A stretch of DNA of 64,000 nt from Paraglaciecola chathamensis S18K6 (GCA_000314955.1 BAEM01000059.1:62001-126000), one strand, 5' to 3'. Positions 42,640-52,247 are shown, counted from the stretch's first letter. Numbers and translations: made by a program. The notes: generated by a model from the letters alone, not told the origin.

Positions 42640-43929
42640 ATGAAAATCACTATTGATACCCTTAAACGTGCTTACTTATTCACCACTGTTTTTTATTACT
42701 TCGGTTTTTTGAGCTTTACTTCGCGCATTTTAAGCGGTGGAGGCTCAAGTGATTTAATGAGCGCGAATGCCTCGGGCAATGCCGCAAAGCAAGTTATTGG
42801 TATTCTTTTATTGCTTTCAGGTGTTTATCTGTTATTGAAAGTTGATAAGAAATTATTATTTTCCATGCTCATTAAAAGTCTATGGTGGTGGGTGTTAATT
42901 GCTTTCTTTCTAGCATCTATTTATTGGTCATATGAGCCAGGAATCACCTTCCGTCGCAGTATTGCTTTTATTACCTTGGTTGTTGCCGGCTTTTGCGTTG
43001 TATCTCATTTCACCGCTGAATCTTTGATGTATTTTATCGCTAAGGCGATATTTGTTGCCGCAGTCATGGGGCTTATTTATTTGGTGATCTCCCCCAGCAA
43101 CGCTTTAGGTGGTCATGGTGAAGGTGACAGAGCTAATATGTTCATCGGTATCATGAGTGATAAAAACGGCGGTGCGCGCTTATATGCTTACGGTATCTTG
43201 ATTTTGGTTGGGTTGGGGTACTACCGAGCGCGTAATCATAAAATAATGCTGGCAGTTTTAGGTGTCTGTTTAATTTTTGCCAACTCAGCAACTGCTATAG
43301 TTATGGTATTTGCAGGTGTTGGTCTAATAACGCTATTTAAGATTATGCGCACACATAGCCCAAATGTAAATTTACGTCGCGTAATCATCATTACTTTGCT
43401 GCTCATTGCCGCAGCAGTTGTCGTTTCCTATTTATACGCTTTTTTATTAGAGCTACTTGGGCGAGACCCGACTTTAACTAACCGAACTGTCATTTGGGGA
43501 CTGCTTGATGAATATATTCAAGCTGAAAGTACCTTGGGATATGGCTTTGGTGCTTTTTGGGTTAGTGATGCGGTAACCAGTTTTGTAGATCGCTGGAGTT
43601 ATATAGGAAATGCCCACAGTGGTTATTACGAAGTCATGCTGTACGGAGGGAAAGTTGGTCTGTTTTTGGTAGTCTTTCTTACCCTTAAAATTGTCAAAGA
43701 TTTAGTGCAGGGTTATATCGTCAGTGAGAAAAATGGACTGCTTGCTGCGCTCTTAGCCATTATTTTAATGCAATGCATAGTGAATTACATTGGTTTTGTC
43801 ATTATGAACCACAATAGCGCTGACATGCTTATATATGCCGTTATTTCATTTGTCGCTATGCTCTCTATTACTGACAAGAGGCCTGCCAGCGAAATAAAAA
43901 ATCCCTCTTTAATGGTGAAAAATTTATAA
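42640..43929 (+). CDS. Wzy/O-antigen ligase-like membrane protein
   Basis: A 429-residue protein with about ten membrane helices. The periplasmic loop has ESTLGYGFGAFWVSDAV followed by WSYIGNAHSGYYEVMLYGG, the AHxGYxE variant of the O-antigen ligase/polymerase signature. It lies inside the plus-strand glycosyltransferase operon, 9 bases after the GT4 gene and 3 before the GT2 gene, and is therefore the best candidate for the Wzy polymerase of this repeat unit. The gene at 17966 is the second family member. Confidence 0.85.
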   Translation: MKITIDTLKRAYLFTTVFYYFGFLSFTSRILSGGGSSDLMSANASGNAAKQVIGILLLLSGVYLLLKVDKKLLFSMLIKSLWWWVLIAFFLASIYWSYEPGITFRRSIAFITLVVAGFCVVSHFTAESLMYFIAKAIFVAAVMGLIYLVISPSNALGGHGEGDRANMFIGIMSDKNGGARLYAYGILILVGLGYYRARNHKIMLAVLGVCLIFANSATAIVMVFAGVGLITLFKIMRTHSPNVNLRRVIIITLLLIAAAVVVSYLYAFLLELLGRDPTLTNRTVIWGLLDEYIQAESTLGYGFGAFWVSDAVTSFVDRWSYIGNAHSGYYEVMLYGGKVGLFLVVFLTLKIVKDLVQGYIVSEKNGLLAALLAIILMQCIVNYIGFVIMNHNSADMLIYAVISFVAMLSITDKRPASEIKNPSLMVKNL

Positions 43930-43932
43930 ATT

Positions 43933-44913
43933 ATGATAGTCAATGCGAATCTAAATCCGATTTATTCAGATGTCTCTGTCATTATACCTGCCTACAATTG
44001 CAGCCAAAGTATACTCAGAGCGCTAGAGTCTATTTTTATGCAAAGCGCACCGCCAAAGGAAGTTATAATTGTCGATGATGGCTCACAAGATGATACACAG
44101 GGTGTGGTAGAGGGCAGCGAGTACGCTAACCGTGTAACATATGTAAAACAAACCAATGCAGGCCCTTCTAAAGCGCGTAATAACGCAATTTCATTAGCTA
44201 CTTGTGAATGGTTAGCTTTTCTAGATGCAGATGATTTGTGGGTAGATAAAGATAAGCTTCGCCTACAAATGGAACTGATTGATAAACATCCAGACGCAGT
44301 ATTAATTGATACTTATGCTTCGGTGGATTGGCATGGTCAGCGAGAGGAGACTGAATCGCGTCAGAAAGACGGCGAGGTTTTAAAGCAGTTCCTTTATAGC
44401 AATATTATTAATGCCACCTCATCTGTTTTAGCCAAGCGAGAAGACGTTGTTGAAATAGGTGGGTTTGTCGATGATTTACGCTTCGGTGAAGACAGGCTAC
44501 TGTGGGCGCAACTAGCTAAAGTCGGGGGGGTGTACACATTGCCGCTGGTGACGGTTAAAAAATTTAATGCCATCGGTAACTTAACCTCAAAAGGCGATAA
44601 AAACTACCATTATCGCGTTGATTTAGTGAATAGGTTGCTCGGGTTTATTGATGCACCGAAGTCAGAACTTGCCGATATTTGGTTAACAAATGTAATCGAC
44701 TTTTTCCGGTTAAGCTTTAAAGCAAACGATCCTGCCACTTATTTATTGATATTTAATGATACCCTAAAGCACAAGGGTGCTAAATTATGGCTTACCAAAT
44801 ATGGATTTTTGGCTATTCAAGCTAAGATATTTAGTAGTTTTACGCCTTTACTCTTTCTAAAAAGTAACTTAAAGAAAGGAAGTAAAACAGACTCTGATAC
44901 AGCGAAAATCTAG
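43933..44913 (+). CDS. Glycosyltransferase family 2 protein
   Basis: A 326-residue GT-A enzyme. The nucleotide-binding N-terminus is VSVIIPAYNCSQSILRALES, followed by VIIVDDGSQDDT and the DxD motif in WLAFLDADDLWVDK. GGFVDDLRFGEDRLLWAQLA carries the catalytic ED region. It is the last gene of the plus-strand operon, 3 bases after the Wzy-like gene. No clear ribosome site precedes it, which fits translational coupling. It adds a sugar to the EPS unit; specificity unknown. Confidence 0.92.
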   Translation: MIVNANLNPIYSDVSVIIPAYNCSQSILRALESIFMQSAPPKEVIIVDDGSQDDTQGVVEGSEYANRVTYVKQTNAGPSKARNNAISLATCEWLAFLDADDLWVDKDKLRLQMELIDKHPDAVLIDTYASVDWHGQREETESRQKDGEVLKQFLYSNIINATSSVLAKREDVVEIGGFVDDLRFGEDRLLWAQLAKVGGVYTLPLVTVKKFNAIGNLTSKGDKNYHYRVDLVNRLLGFIDAPKSELADIWLTNVIDFFRLSFKANDPATYLLIFNDTLKHKGAKLWLTKYGFLAIQAKIFSSFTPLLFLKSNLKKGSKTDSDTAKI

Positions 44914-45093
44914 CTCAGCGGTGGTAGTAGGCTTTTTATTTTCCGCATAATTTTGACAAATAATGCTATGTTTATGTTTCAGTATTTTTAATGTAGACGA
45001 TTCTTAAGAAGAGTTAGACTTGCAACTTCTTTGTAAGTCTAGCACCTCTGTTGCTCTGGATACTTTCTACTAGCAAACTCAAGGATGTCGCTA

Positions 45094-46020
45094 ATGAATA
45101 AAATATCACTACAGCTAACAGAAAAACTCGCCTTTTTCCTTGCCTCGCTCTGTTTTTGCCAAAGTCTATCGGCCACTGTGATTAGTACAGCGGTAACAGC
45201 AGAAGCTTACACCGTTAGTTATCCAGAACCTGATAAAGGCTGGAGAGAGCATGATGCGGGGATGGAATATGCCTCGGCTCTTACCCGCTCTGAGATTTAT
45301 GATACGAGCGTCTACGCCGATGCTTACATTGAGGCGAATGCACGAGGTGTTGCTATTTTGTCTATGAATAAGTATGAGGCTAGCGCTGCAAGTGGAAGTG
45401 CCACGATAAGTTATCAATTAGAAAATGATTCATCACTCGCACAACAATTCGATCTGCGATTCAGCCCTCTTTCTGGCTACTTACAAGCTTATTGTGCTGA
45501 CCCTGAAGATTTGTTCAAAGACGGCAGTGGATCAAGACTACCGTGCGCTGCTGATGACTTTTCTTCTGCGAGTTACGCCGCAAAAATCTTGCTAAATGAC
45601 GAATTGATTTGGTCGAGTATGGCTCGTGTGCGCTCAGACATTATTGGCGTTGATGTTGTCACCGAGGGGGCTGTGCTGGGCGTTTTTGATGCTGAAACCT
45701 ATTCATATCGCTGGGATACTCAATGGTTTGACCTTCCGCTCGGTGTATTCGAGCCAAACGAAAAATTGAATCTTGTTTATAGTGTCAGTGTAGTAACTGA
45801 TGGCAAAGCGAGCTTAGACGGTACAGCAACTTGCGAGCCTTTTAATTGCTCTTATCCTGAAAACAATGCCTTTGCAGAATATGGCTTTCCGCAGTCTATT
45901 AACTGGCCTGAGAGCATTTTTCAATTTTCGACCAGTTCAATTTCAGTCAATGAGCCTATTCATTTAGGGCTGTTAGGCTTGGCTGCGCTTCTGATTATTC
46001 GTTTGAAACGAAATTATTAG
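45094..46020 (+). CDS. Secreted protein with C-terminal PEP-CTERM-like tail
   Basis: A 308-residue protein from the ATG at 45094; an ATG at 45085 directly abuts the AAGG and is less likely. A signal peptide ends near QSLSA. The mature part is beta-rich with Cys residues in LQAYCADPEDLF and GTATCEPFNCSYPE, which may form disulfides. The C-terminus VNEPIHLGLLGLAALLIIRL then KRNY has the order of a PEP-CTERM sorting signal: short EP motif, hydrophobic helix, basic end. Exosortase would cleave it during export to the surface. Function of the mature domain is unknown. Confidence 0.65.
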   Translation: MNKISLQLTEKLAFFLASLCFCQSLSATVISTAVTAEAYTVSYPEPDKGWREHDAGMEYASALTRSEIYDTSVYADAYIEANARGVAILSMNKYEASAASGSATISYQLENDSSLAQQFDLRFSPLSGYLQAYCADPEDLFKDGSGSRLPCAADDFSSASYAAKILLNDELIWSSMARVRSDIIGVDVVTEGAVLGVFDAETYSYRWDTQWFDLPLGVFEPNEKLNLVYSVSVVTDGKASLDGTATCEPFNCSYPENNAFAEYGFPQSINWPESIFQFSTSSISVNEPIHLGLLGLAALLIIRLKRNY

Positions 46021-46150
46021 CGCATTTCATATTCGTTACTTGAAGGTTGATGATGAAATTGCGCAGTTAATCATTTCGTCAAACCAATCAAAATTTCGAG
46101 GTCGAACAGCCGCTTTTGTTTTTCATCAGCTCAGTTCGATCTTATTTAGT

Positions 46151-47188
46151 TCACACTGAATAAGGCGTAACGTTTTTAACTTCTTTTCGACACTTTGGCC
46201 GTTCGAAGAATAGCTTGATCGGTTGCTTTGTATATAGCTTGCTCGCAATGATACCAATACATACTGCTAATCCTACAGCTATCAGTATATTGGCTGAAAA
46301 CGAATAAAGGCCAATCTTACTTAATAACATCCGTGTCGCAGCAGGTAACGCAAAATGTGTGAGGTATATGAATAAACTAATGCTCCCTATATATACGCTA
46401 AATTTAAATAGCATAGTATTTTTAAATACTAATTCAGCGCGATAGCAAATAATTAAAAATGAGATCGCCATAAATAGGGAAACAATAGGTTTAGTTACCC
46501 AGGGTAACTCTGAGCGAAATAGCGCTATAAATACCCCAAAACCGACAAAAAACAGTGGCCCCCATGTTGCTAACTTTTCATTCTTTATCATTTCGATCAA
46601 CCAGTTACCTTTGAAAAAACCAATGGCATAGAACAGATAAACCCAAGCGAAACGCTCGAATATACTTCCTGAGAACCAGCCAAAGTAATAACTATTTAAA
46701 AGGTTCGCTGCGAGAGCAACGCTAATTACCAAGCTTGGGGGCACGTTTTTGATAAGTAAGGTAACAAAATGCGAAAGTGCTAGCGCATAGATAAACCAAA
46801 TGGTGGGTACTGGGTCCCACAAAATTAATAGTATTTCATCTGCAGCCATATTGGTATTAGTAAAACTATTTGAAAATAATCTTACTAAATAAATAATAAT
46901 GCTCCACACAAAATATATATAAACCCAATCTAATAGCTTCGAGCGATGCTTTTGAATTGGTTTATTGCAGATTGAGTTTCTAATAAGAATCCCTGATACC
47001 ATAAAAAACATCGGCATCAGCCAGCTTCTAAAAAAATTCGTTAATGCTTGAATGGCTTCAGCGCCAAATTGAAAACTATTGAGTATTCCTTCACATGTGT
47101 GATAAGTGACGACTAGGCAAATACCGATACCTTTAGCTAAATCAAGGTATTTTTGGTGACTCATTACATAAAGTTTTGGATCGCTCAT
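46151..47188 (-). CDS. Membrane acyltransferase (acyltransferase 3 family)
   Basis: A 345-residue membrane protein with about ten helices. YLDLAKGIGICLVVTYHTCE contains the conserved His (H30), and FRSWLMPMFFMVSGILIRNS follows the family pattern. No SGNH domain is attached. It is isolated, with convergent or distant neighbours, in the variable end of the EPS locus and is a candidate for acetylation or succinylation of the polymer. It differs clearly from the acyltransferase at 27325 although the lengths are equal. Confidence 0.85.
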   Translation of the reverse strand: MSDPKLYVMSHQKYLDLAKGIGICLVVTYHTCEGILNSFQFGAEAIQALTNFFRSWLMPMFFMVSGILIRNSICNKPIQKHRSKLLDWVYIYFVWSIIIYLVRLFSNSFTNTNMAADEILLILWDPVPTIWFIYALALSHFVTLLIKNVPPSLVISVALAANLLNSYYFGWFSGSIFERFAWVYLFYAIGFFKGNWLIEMIKNEKLATWGPLFFVGFGVFIALFRSELPWVTKPIVSLFMAISFLIICYRAELVFKNTMLFKFSVYIGSISLFIYLTHFALPAATRMLLSKIGLYSFSANILIAVGLAVCIGIIASKLYTKQPIKLFFERPKCRKEVKNVTPYSV

Positions 47189-47871
47189 ATCGTGCGCCCC
47201 TCAGTTAAAGGTAGTTGTCTATCAGCTGGCTCATAGCAGTAAGAAGGTCGCATCCAGCTTAAGAAAAATGGCAAAATGGACTGAATGGTAGAAAACAGGC
47301 TTTACTTTCTCTTACTGTGCTAGAAACAAGTTTAGGTGTTATTCGCTATAGCTTTAGCAGTTTTTGAGCCATATAATTTGCTTAAGTGCGAAGATGTTGG
47401 TAGTAGCGGGAAGGTTAATCTAATGTATTGTTACTTAACGTTTTTTAATTTCTCTTTTTCCGTTTATAAATAAAAAAGTTAAAATCTCAGGGCTCAGAAT
47501 ATAGTAATGAATAGAAGTTAAGGTAATAAACGAATATGTGTCACCTTTTTCCGACTCTCCACACAAAAGTACTGAAAATTGCTAATAAAAAGTGAGTGGG
47601 AGGTGGCTGTGTATTATATATTAGCTAGGTGGTTTACGTGACCGCAGCTTCACTAACGGTTTTTAGTGTTTCGAAGATAAGAGTCTTTCTTAGCATACTC
47701 TCTTCGAAAACAAGAGGCTGCACGTAGTAGTAGAGTCCCAAAGCGTTAATCAAATCTCTCCTAGGCGGGAATATAAAAACTATCCCATCAATACCTGTCT
47801 TAGTCATTGAACTACTGGTGGGGCTTAATATCGTATAAGCTGATAGATACTCCCATTGTTTAGGTTGTAGT
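47189..47871. other. Gap with a small open frame at its distal end
   Basis: About 680 AT-rich bases between two minus-strand genes. The part from 47634 to 47870 is open on the minus strand and may be a gene remnant. The rest shows no gene or site that I could recognise. Confidence 0.45.
47634..47807 (-). CDS. Small open reading frame or gene remnant after the sulfotransferase
   Basis: A 57-codon frame starting at an ATG encodes MTKTGIDGIVFIFPP, then YYYVQPLVFEESMLRKTLIF and FETLKTVSEAAVT. The frame stays open a further 22 codons upstream (including LQPKQWEYLSAY) without a start, up to the end of the sulfotransferase gene. The composition is protein-like. It could be a small gene, or the end of a longer one whose start was lost. 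The family is unknown. Confidence 0.35.
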   Translation of the reverse strand: MTKTGIDGIVFIFPPRRDLINALGLYYYVQPLVFEESMLRKTLIFETLKTVSEAAVT

Positions 47872-48495
47872 TCAGCTTTTTACCATTCTTTTGAGCTTTC
47901 TTAAAACTTTGCGCACAAATGATTTTTTGTGAGCGGCGACATTTTGTTTTGGAAAGGGGGTTGCAGGTATAGGCATTTCGAGAAAAGGGCATAATTTTTC
48001 CCATCCATCCCCTTGCGTGACATCAAACACTAACAGTTCGCTTTCTCTGCTCTCGAAGTGTTTAGTGACCTGCTGATAATGATTGTTAAATTGTTTTGTC
48101 CAACCCTCTCTATCAATTGTAAGCCATTGGATATCCGCGTCTGGGTTTTTTCTTTTTCTTTCTTGGTTTCGTATCACATGTTTTTCGCGGCTATTGAGCC
48201 AGCCATCTAAGTCCCTAATATTCAGTATGAATTTACTGTTTGGGTACTGTTTATCAAACTCTTTTACGATATCAACGGTTGAAGGCCCTAAATCCCAATC
48301 TGAGAATGCCTCATAGTGCTCCAACCCCTTGAGTATGTTATTACCAGCGAGATAATTGCTTTGAATAATATCCTTAATATTTCTCTCTTCTGCGCCCTTA
48401 AAATGCACGCTTTTTATACCCAATATTAAAAACGCGTCATGCAAAGAGGATGTTCCCGTTTTATTTAACCCGACACAAAATATCTTTTTGTTCAT
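47872..48495 (-). CDS. Sulfotransferase family protein
   Basis: A 207-residue protein opening with FCVGLNKTGTSSLHDAF, the 5'-PSB (P-loop-like) motif that binds PAPS in sulfotransferases, and KFILNIRDLDGWLNS, the 3'-PB motif with the conserved Arg. The C-terminal end is basic (KSFVRKVLRKLKRMVKS). It is short but complete for the bacterial members of this family. In a marine EPS locus it may sulfate the polymer or a precursor; sulfated polysaccharides are common in this ecological group. It stands alone, with long gaps on both sides. Confidence 0.82.
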   Translation of the reverse strand: MNKKIFCVGLNKTGTSSLHDAFLILGIKSVHFKGAEERNIKDIIQSNYLAGNNILKGLEHYEAFSDWDLGPSTVDIVKEFDKQYPNSKFILNIRDLDGWLNSREKHVIRNQERKRKNPDADIQWLTIDREGWTKQFNNHYQQVTKHFESRESELLVFDVTQGDGWEKLCPFLEMPIPATPFPKQNVAAHKKSFVRKVLRKLKRMVKS

Positions 48496-49200
48496 CTTAT
48501 TTCGTCCACTATCGTTAACCTGTTGGGCAACTGCGCTTTATTCCACATGCACTCGTTTGTACTCAATTTTCTAGTTTTTTGAAGGTGTGTGCAGATGAAA
48601 GCAAGGTCTGCGCCAAAGCCAAAATACTTCGCCCTTGGCTCGAGTGAAGAGTTGAGTAGGGCCGAGTGTAGCATCTATATTTAGCGCTAACGTAAGAGCT
48701 CGGATCACGGTTTTAAAGGGGAGGTGGCGGCTTTTAAATCTAGTTTAGGCTTGTGGTTGAGAGGGGCGTTTACGGGCGATATACAATTAATAACAAGGCT
48801 GCTTTTCTCGGTAGCTTAATCATCACGCTGAAAACCTGATTCGACTGCGCATATCTTTGTCGAAATGGTCTGCTTTTAGAGACTGCTTCTCGCCTGTTTG
48901 TAATAGTTACAATGTGTTTGTCGCGAGTGTGCCCCTGCTAACCCAAATCAATTACAAACTTAGAATAACGTACAGGGCCCAATTCTAAAGGCTTAGCTGC
49001 ATGCTAACTACGCCCATATTTCTCCTCTTATATTTGTGATGCAAGCTTAAAAAGCTGGTACATGCATTGCTGAACCAGTATTGCGGTGTCGTGCATGACG
49101 AGTGTAAACGACGACGAAGTATTTTTCAGGTCATGGCAGTTAACCGCAAAGCGAACAGTTTCGTGAAACCGACTTTGCGCTAAATATAAGGGGTAGGAAA
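48496..49200. other. Divergent gap with a putative sigma-54 promoter
   Basis: About 700 bases between the sulfotransferase and the second pyruvyl transferase. No gene is supported; an open frame at 48492-48674 is probably chance. The sigma-54-like site at 49056-49071 is the only element recognised. Confidence 0.5.
49056..49071 (+). promoter_or_regulatory. Putative sigma-54 promoter of the second pyruvyl transferase gene
   Basis: TGGTACATGCATTGCT matches TGGCACG-N4-TTGCW at 10 of 12 positions, with GG at 49057-49058 and GC at 49069-49070 (N10). The start of transcription would be near 49082, leaving a leader of about 120 bases. Confidence 0.5.
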
Positions 49201-50022
49201 TTGAATTTATTTAGAAAGAAAGTCGATGACAGACGTTATCAAAACGAGTTTGAAAGTAAGGCTCAGTCGCTGGCCTATTATTGGCAACCTAAGACGAAAG
49301 CACCGAATATTGGCGATTATTTAGCCTTAGATACAGTGCAACAAATGCTGCATTTAAAAAACAAATCTGTGCTGGATAAGCTCAATTCTTCCAATAAGTT
49401 ATTATCAATAGGTTCAGTACTGCACTTTGCTGAAAATAACGATGTGCTATGGGGGACAGGTAGAAACGGTAAGGTAAGAGAAGATATGCACCGTTTCGAA
49501 AAGTTAGACGTAAGAGCCGTTCGCGGTCCATTAACGCGAGAATATTTAATTTCTAAAGGGATCGAGTGCCCAGAGGTGTATGGCGACCCAGCAATTTTAA
49601 CGCCCCACTTTTATTCAGAGCAACTTGTGTGTCCTGAGGGGCCCAGCCAAGAGTGCGTTATTGTTCCTCAACTAAACGATGATATGAATTTTTACGCCGG
49701 ATACGAAGAGCTTTTGGTTTCACCAAGGTTGTATCCTGGTGATTTTATTAAAGCTATTTTGAAAGGTAAAACCGTCATTAGCTCAAGCCTTCATGGTGTT
49801 ATTCTAGCTGAGGCCTATGGCAGAAACGCAATTTTCCTTGATTCAGGTAGTGGTGAAACGCAGTTCAAATATGAAGATTACTATTCAGGCACAGGCAGAG
49901 ATTCATACCACAGAGTCAGTGAGATCGAAGAAGCGAAAACCTTAGTATCGCAACCGATCCCTGATTTAAAAGCTCGTCAGAATGCGCTTGTAGACGCTTT
50001 TCCTTATGATTTGTGGGAATAG
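49201..50022 (+). CDS. Polysaccharide pyruvyl transferase family protein (ExoV-like)
   Basis: A 273-residue protein with a TTG start after AGGGGTAGGAAA. APNIGDYLALDTVQQMLHL, LLSIGSVLHFAENNDVLWGT and VRAVRGPLTREYL precede the C-terminal SSSLHGVILAEAYGRNAIFL motif of the family. The compact length and GDxLA motif resemble ExoV-type enzymes, which add pyruvate ketals to exopolysaccharide sugars. It is distinct from the longer WcaK-like protein at 29848. It is followed by an acyltransferase 196 bases downstream; both would decorate the polymer. Confidence 0.87.
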   Translation: MNLFRKKVDDRRYQNEFESKAQSLAYYWQPKTKAPNIGDYLALDTVQQMLHLKNKSVLDKLNSSNKLLSIGSVLHFAENNDVLWGTGRNGKVREDMHRFEKLDVRAVRGPLTREYLISKGIECPEVYGDPAILTPHFYSEQLVCPEGPSQECVIVPQLNDDMNFYAGYEELLVSPRLYPGDFIKAILKGKTVISSSLHGVILAEAYGRNAIFLDSGSGETQFKYEDYYSGTGRDSYHRVSEIEEAKTLVSQPIPDLKARQNALVDAFPYDLWE

Positions 50023-50218
50023 TGGTCACGTGCAAAGCACGATTAAGCACATATGAGGTCATTGCTATCGGAGCTTTTGGGTGATAAAAATTGAGATGTA
50101 ACTTCAATTATCAGCGAATTGTATATAGCATTTAAGCTAACGACAGTATGTCGGCAGACCTTGGTAGCAGTGGCTCTCGAAGTTACAAATTTTGTTATTT
50201 ACTTAAAGTTAAGAGCCT

Positions 50219-52063
50219 ATGAAATTCAGGGAAGATATCAACGCGTTGCGGGCTATTGCCGTTATTGCGGTAGTAATATTTCATTTTAATCACGCATGGT
50301 TGTCAGGCGGCTTCGCGGGAGTAGACGTATTCTTTGTCATATCTGGCTTTTTGATGACGATGATTATCGTCAAAGGGTTAGAGCGAGAAAACTTCTCGAT
50401 AATTGCGTTTTATAAAGCAAGAGTTAGGCGAATCATTCCGGCTTTAGCCTTTCTCTGCTTCGCTCTAATGGTGCTAGGGTGCTTTTTGTTATCCCCTATT
50501 GATTACCTGAATATGGGTAAACACACCTCAGCAAGTTTAACCTTCACTTCAAATTTCGTGTATTGGAAAGAATCAAATTACTTCGACGCATCATCAATTG
50601 AAAAGTGGCTATTGCACACTTGGAGCCTATCTGTAGAGTGGCAGTTTTACTTACTGTACCCTGTGGTTCTGGTTGTATTAAATAAGTTTTTGAATTTAAA
50701 GCAGCTTAAGTTATTGCTGGTGGCTGCTACCATTCTAGCGGTGCTCCTTTCCATTTACGTCACATCTAATACCAGCAGGGCTGCATATTTCTTGTTACCT
50801 ACTCGGGCTTGGCAAATGCTTGCTGGGGGATTGGTCTTTTTATATCCCATTGCTCTGGGTCCAAAAGCGAAGAGCTTTGGTTTAACGTTTGGCTTAGGGT
50901 TAATCGTATTGTCATTTTTCTTATTCTCCGCTGAAACGCCTTGGCCTGGTTACGCAGCATTGCTTCCCATAATTGGTGCTTGTTTAGTTTTGGTTTCAAA
51001 TAATGGCGAGTCGGTATTGGTTGATAACAGGGTATGCCATTTAATAGGTAAATGGTCTTATTCCATCTACTTATGGCATTGGCCGATCATTGTTGCTGGT
51101 TTTTATTTCTCACTAGGGGAAAATTGGTGGGTGATTGGCTTACCGCTTTCAGTTTTTTTAGGGGCGCTTAGTTTTAAATTTATAGAGTCGAAAACGTTAG
51201 CTGATTATGGTCTTAATAAAGGTAGATATTTGTTAAAGCCATTACCTGCAGCTTCGATTCTTGCTGTATTTTCACTTGTGGTTTTTCAAACGAACGGGCT
51301 TTTAAATCGACTAGCTGAGCCAGAGCGAACATTAATTGCATCTGCTATCGCAGCTAAAGAAGACTGGAGCTACCCCGAGGCAAATAAAATCATAGGCCCT
51401 CTCAAAGTCAGATTAATAAGCGGGAAAACAGATAAGAATATCTTGATCCTTGGCTCTAGCCACGCAGAGCAGCTATACCCATATGTGAAAAGCCTAGACT
51501 CGGATTACAACGTTTATTTTTTAACTAATGGTGGGTGCCTAGCAACGCCATCTATGAAGCACCCCAAATGGAACTGCGATAATCTACAGAAATATCAGCT
51601 TCTGCTGGATAATGTCAAATTTGACAAGATTGTGACTACTTTTTTTAATTTCGACGTTTATCTTTCTGACAATGATACGAAAAGACAGCAACAATTTGCG
51701 ACTAGAACCAAGGAGTACGACATTTTTCTATCTAACCTAAAAGCAGCCTCGAAAGAAATTTATCTTATTTTAGGTGAGCCGAGAGGGGAGGAGTTTAACC
51801 CGCCGGCGGCAATTCGACATGGGCTAAAAGACTTCATGACTGAAGAAGACACTCGAAAGACATACGCTATTCATCAAAAAGCACTGAGCCATTTCACTGA
51901 ATTAGATGGTATTAACATAATAGACCCAATCGAACACCTGTGCAGTGAAGGTATTTGCAGAACCAGCAATCATGAGCAGGGCTTTTTCTACCGAGACAAC
52001 AATCATATGCGGCCTTGGTATGCGGTTAAAAGCTTGACTTACTTAGAGGATATATTTCGTTGA
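50219..52063 (+). CDS. OafA-type acyltransferase with C-terminal SGNH domain
   Basis: A 614-residue fusion. The acyltransferase part opens with FREDINALRAIAVIAVVIFH (R11, H22) and has about ten helices to residue 350. The SGNH-like domain has ILILGSSHAEQLYPY with the Ser nucleophile and ends with YRDNNHMRPWYAVKSL, containing the D-x-x-H pair. It is similar in build and motifs to the protein at 33182, and the two are probably paralogues acting on different positions of the polymer. AAGAG precedes the ATG. Confidence 0.92.
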   Translation: MKFREDINALRAIAVIAVVIFHFNHAWLSGGFAGVDVFFVISGFLMTMIIVKGLERENFSIIAFYKARVRRIIPALAFLCFALMVLGCFLLSPIDYLNMGKHTSASLTFTSNFVYWKESNYFDASSIEKWLLHTWSLSVEWQFYLLYPVVLVVLNKFLNLKQLKLLLVAATILAVLLSIYVTSNTSRAAYFLLPTRAWQMLAGGLVFLYPIALGPKAKSFGLTFGLGLIVLSFFLFSAETPWPGYAALLPIIGACLVLVSNNGESVLVDNRVCHLIGKWSYSIYLWHWPIIVAGFYFSLGENWWVIGLPLSVFLGALSFKFIESKTLADYGLNKGRYLLKPLPAASILAVFSLVVFQTNGLLNRLAEPERTLIASAIAAKEDWSYPEANKIIGPLKVRLISGKTDKNILILGSSHAEQLYPYVKSLDSDYNVYFLTNGGCLATPSMKHPKWNCDNLQKYQLLLDNVKFDKIVTTFFNFDVYLSDNDTKRQQQFATRTKEYDIFLSNLKAASKEIYLILGEPRGEEFNPPAAIRHGLKDFMTEEDTRKTYAIHQKALSHFTELDGINIIDPIEHLCSEGICRTSNHEQGFFYRDNNHMRPWYAVKSLTYLEDIFR

Positions 52064-52159
52064 ATTGCCTGTTTATACCGAGATATATCGTTATTTTTGT
52101 GGCGCGCATATATTAATAGTTTGAACAGCGATTCTCAGAATAAAAAAAGCAGCTAAATA

Positions 52160-52204
52160 AAAGCCCCGAATAATCGGATGTTGTAATGACTAGGGGGCTT
52201 TTCT
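52160..52204 (+). terminator. Terminator after the second SGNH acyltransferase
   Basis: AAAAGCCCC (52160-52168) pairs with GGGGCTTTT (52194-52202), with a loop of about 25 bases. It lies about 100 bases after the plus-strand stop codon. Confidence 0.6.
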
Positions 52205-52217
52205 AGGTGTTATGTAA

Positions 52218-52238
52218 GTACGCCTTAAGCGGCGTACT
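52218..52238. terminator. Short hairpin after the PEP-CTERM gene
   Basis: AGTACGCC (52218-52225) pairs with GGCGTACT (52231-52238) around a 6-base loop. On the minus strand it lies 10 bases beyond the PEP-CTERM stop. It lacks a strong T-run, so its role as terminator is uncertain. Confidence 0.45.
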
Positions 52239-52247
52239 GCCATAAGC

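Noticed and set aside
48492-48674. 60-codon minus-strand frame upstream of the sulfotransferase
   Set aside because: No conserved features and no plausible start signal; it overlaps the start of the real gene.
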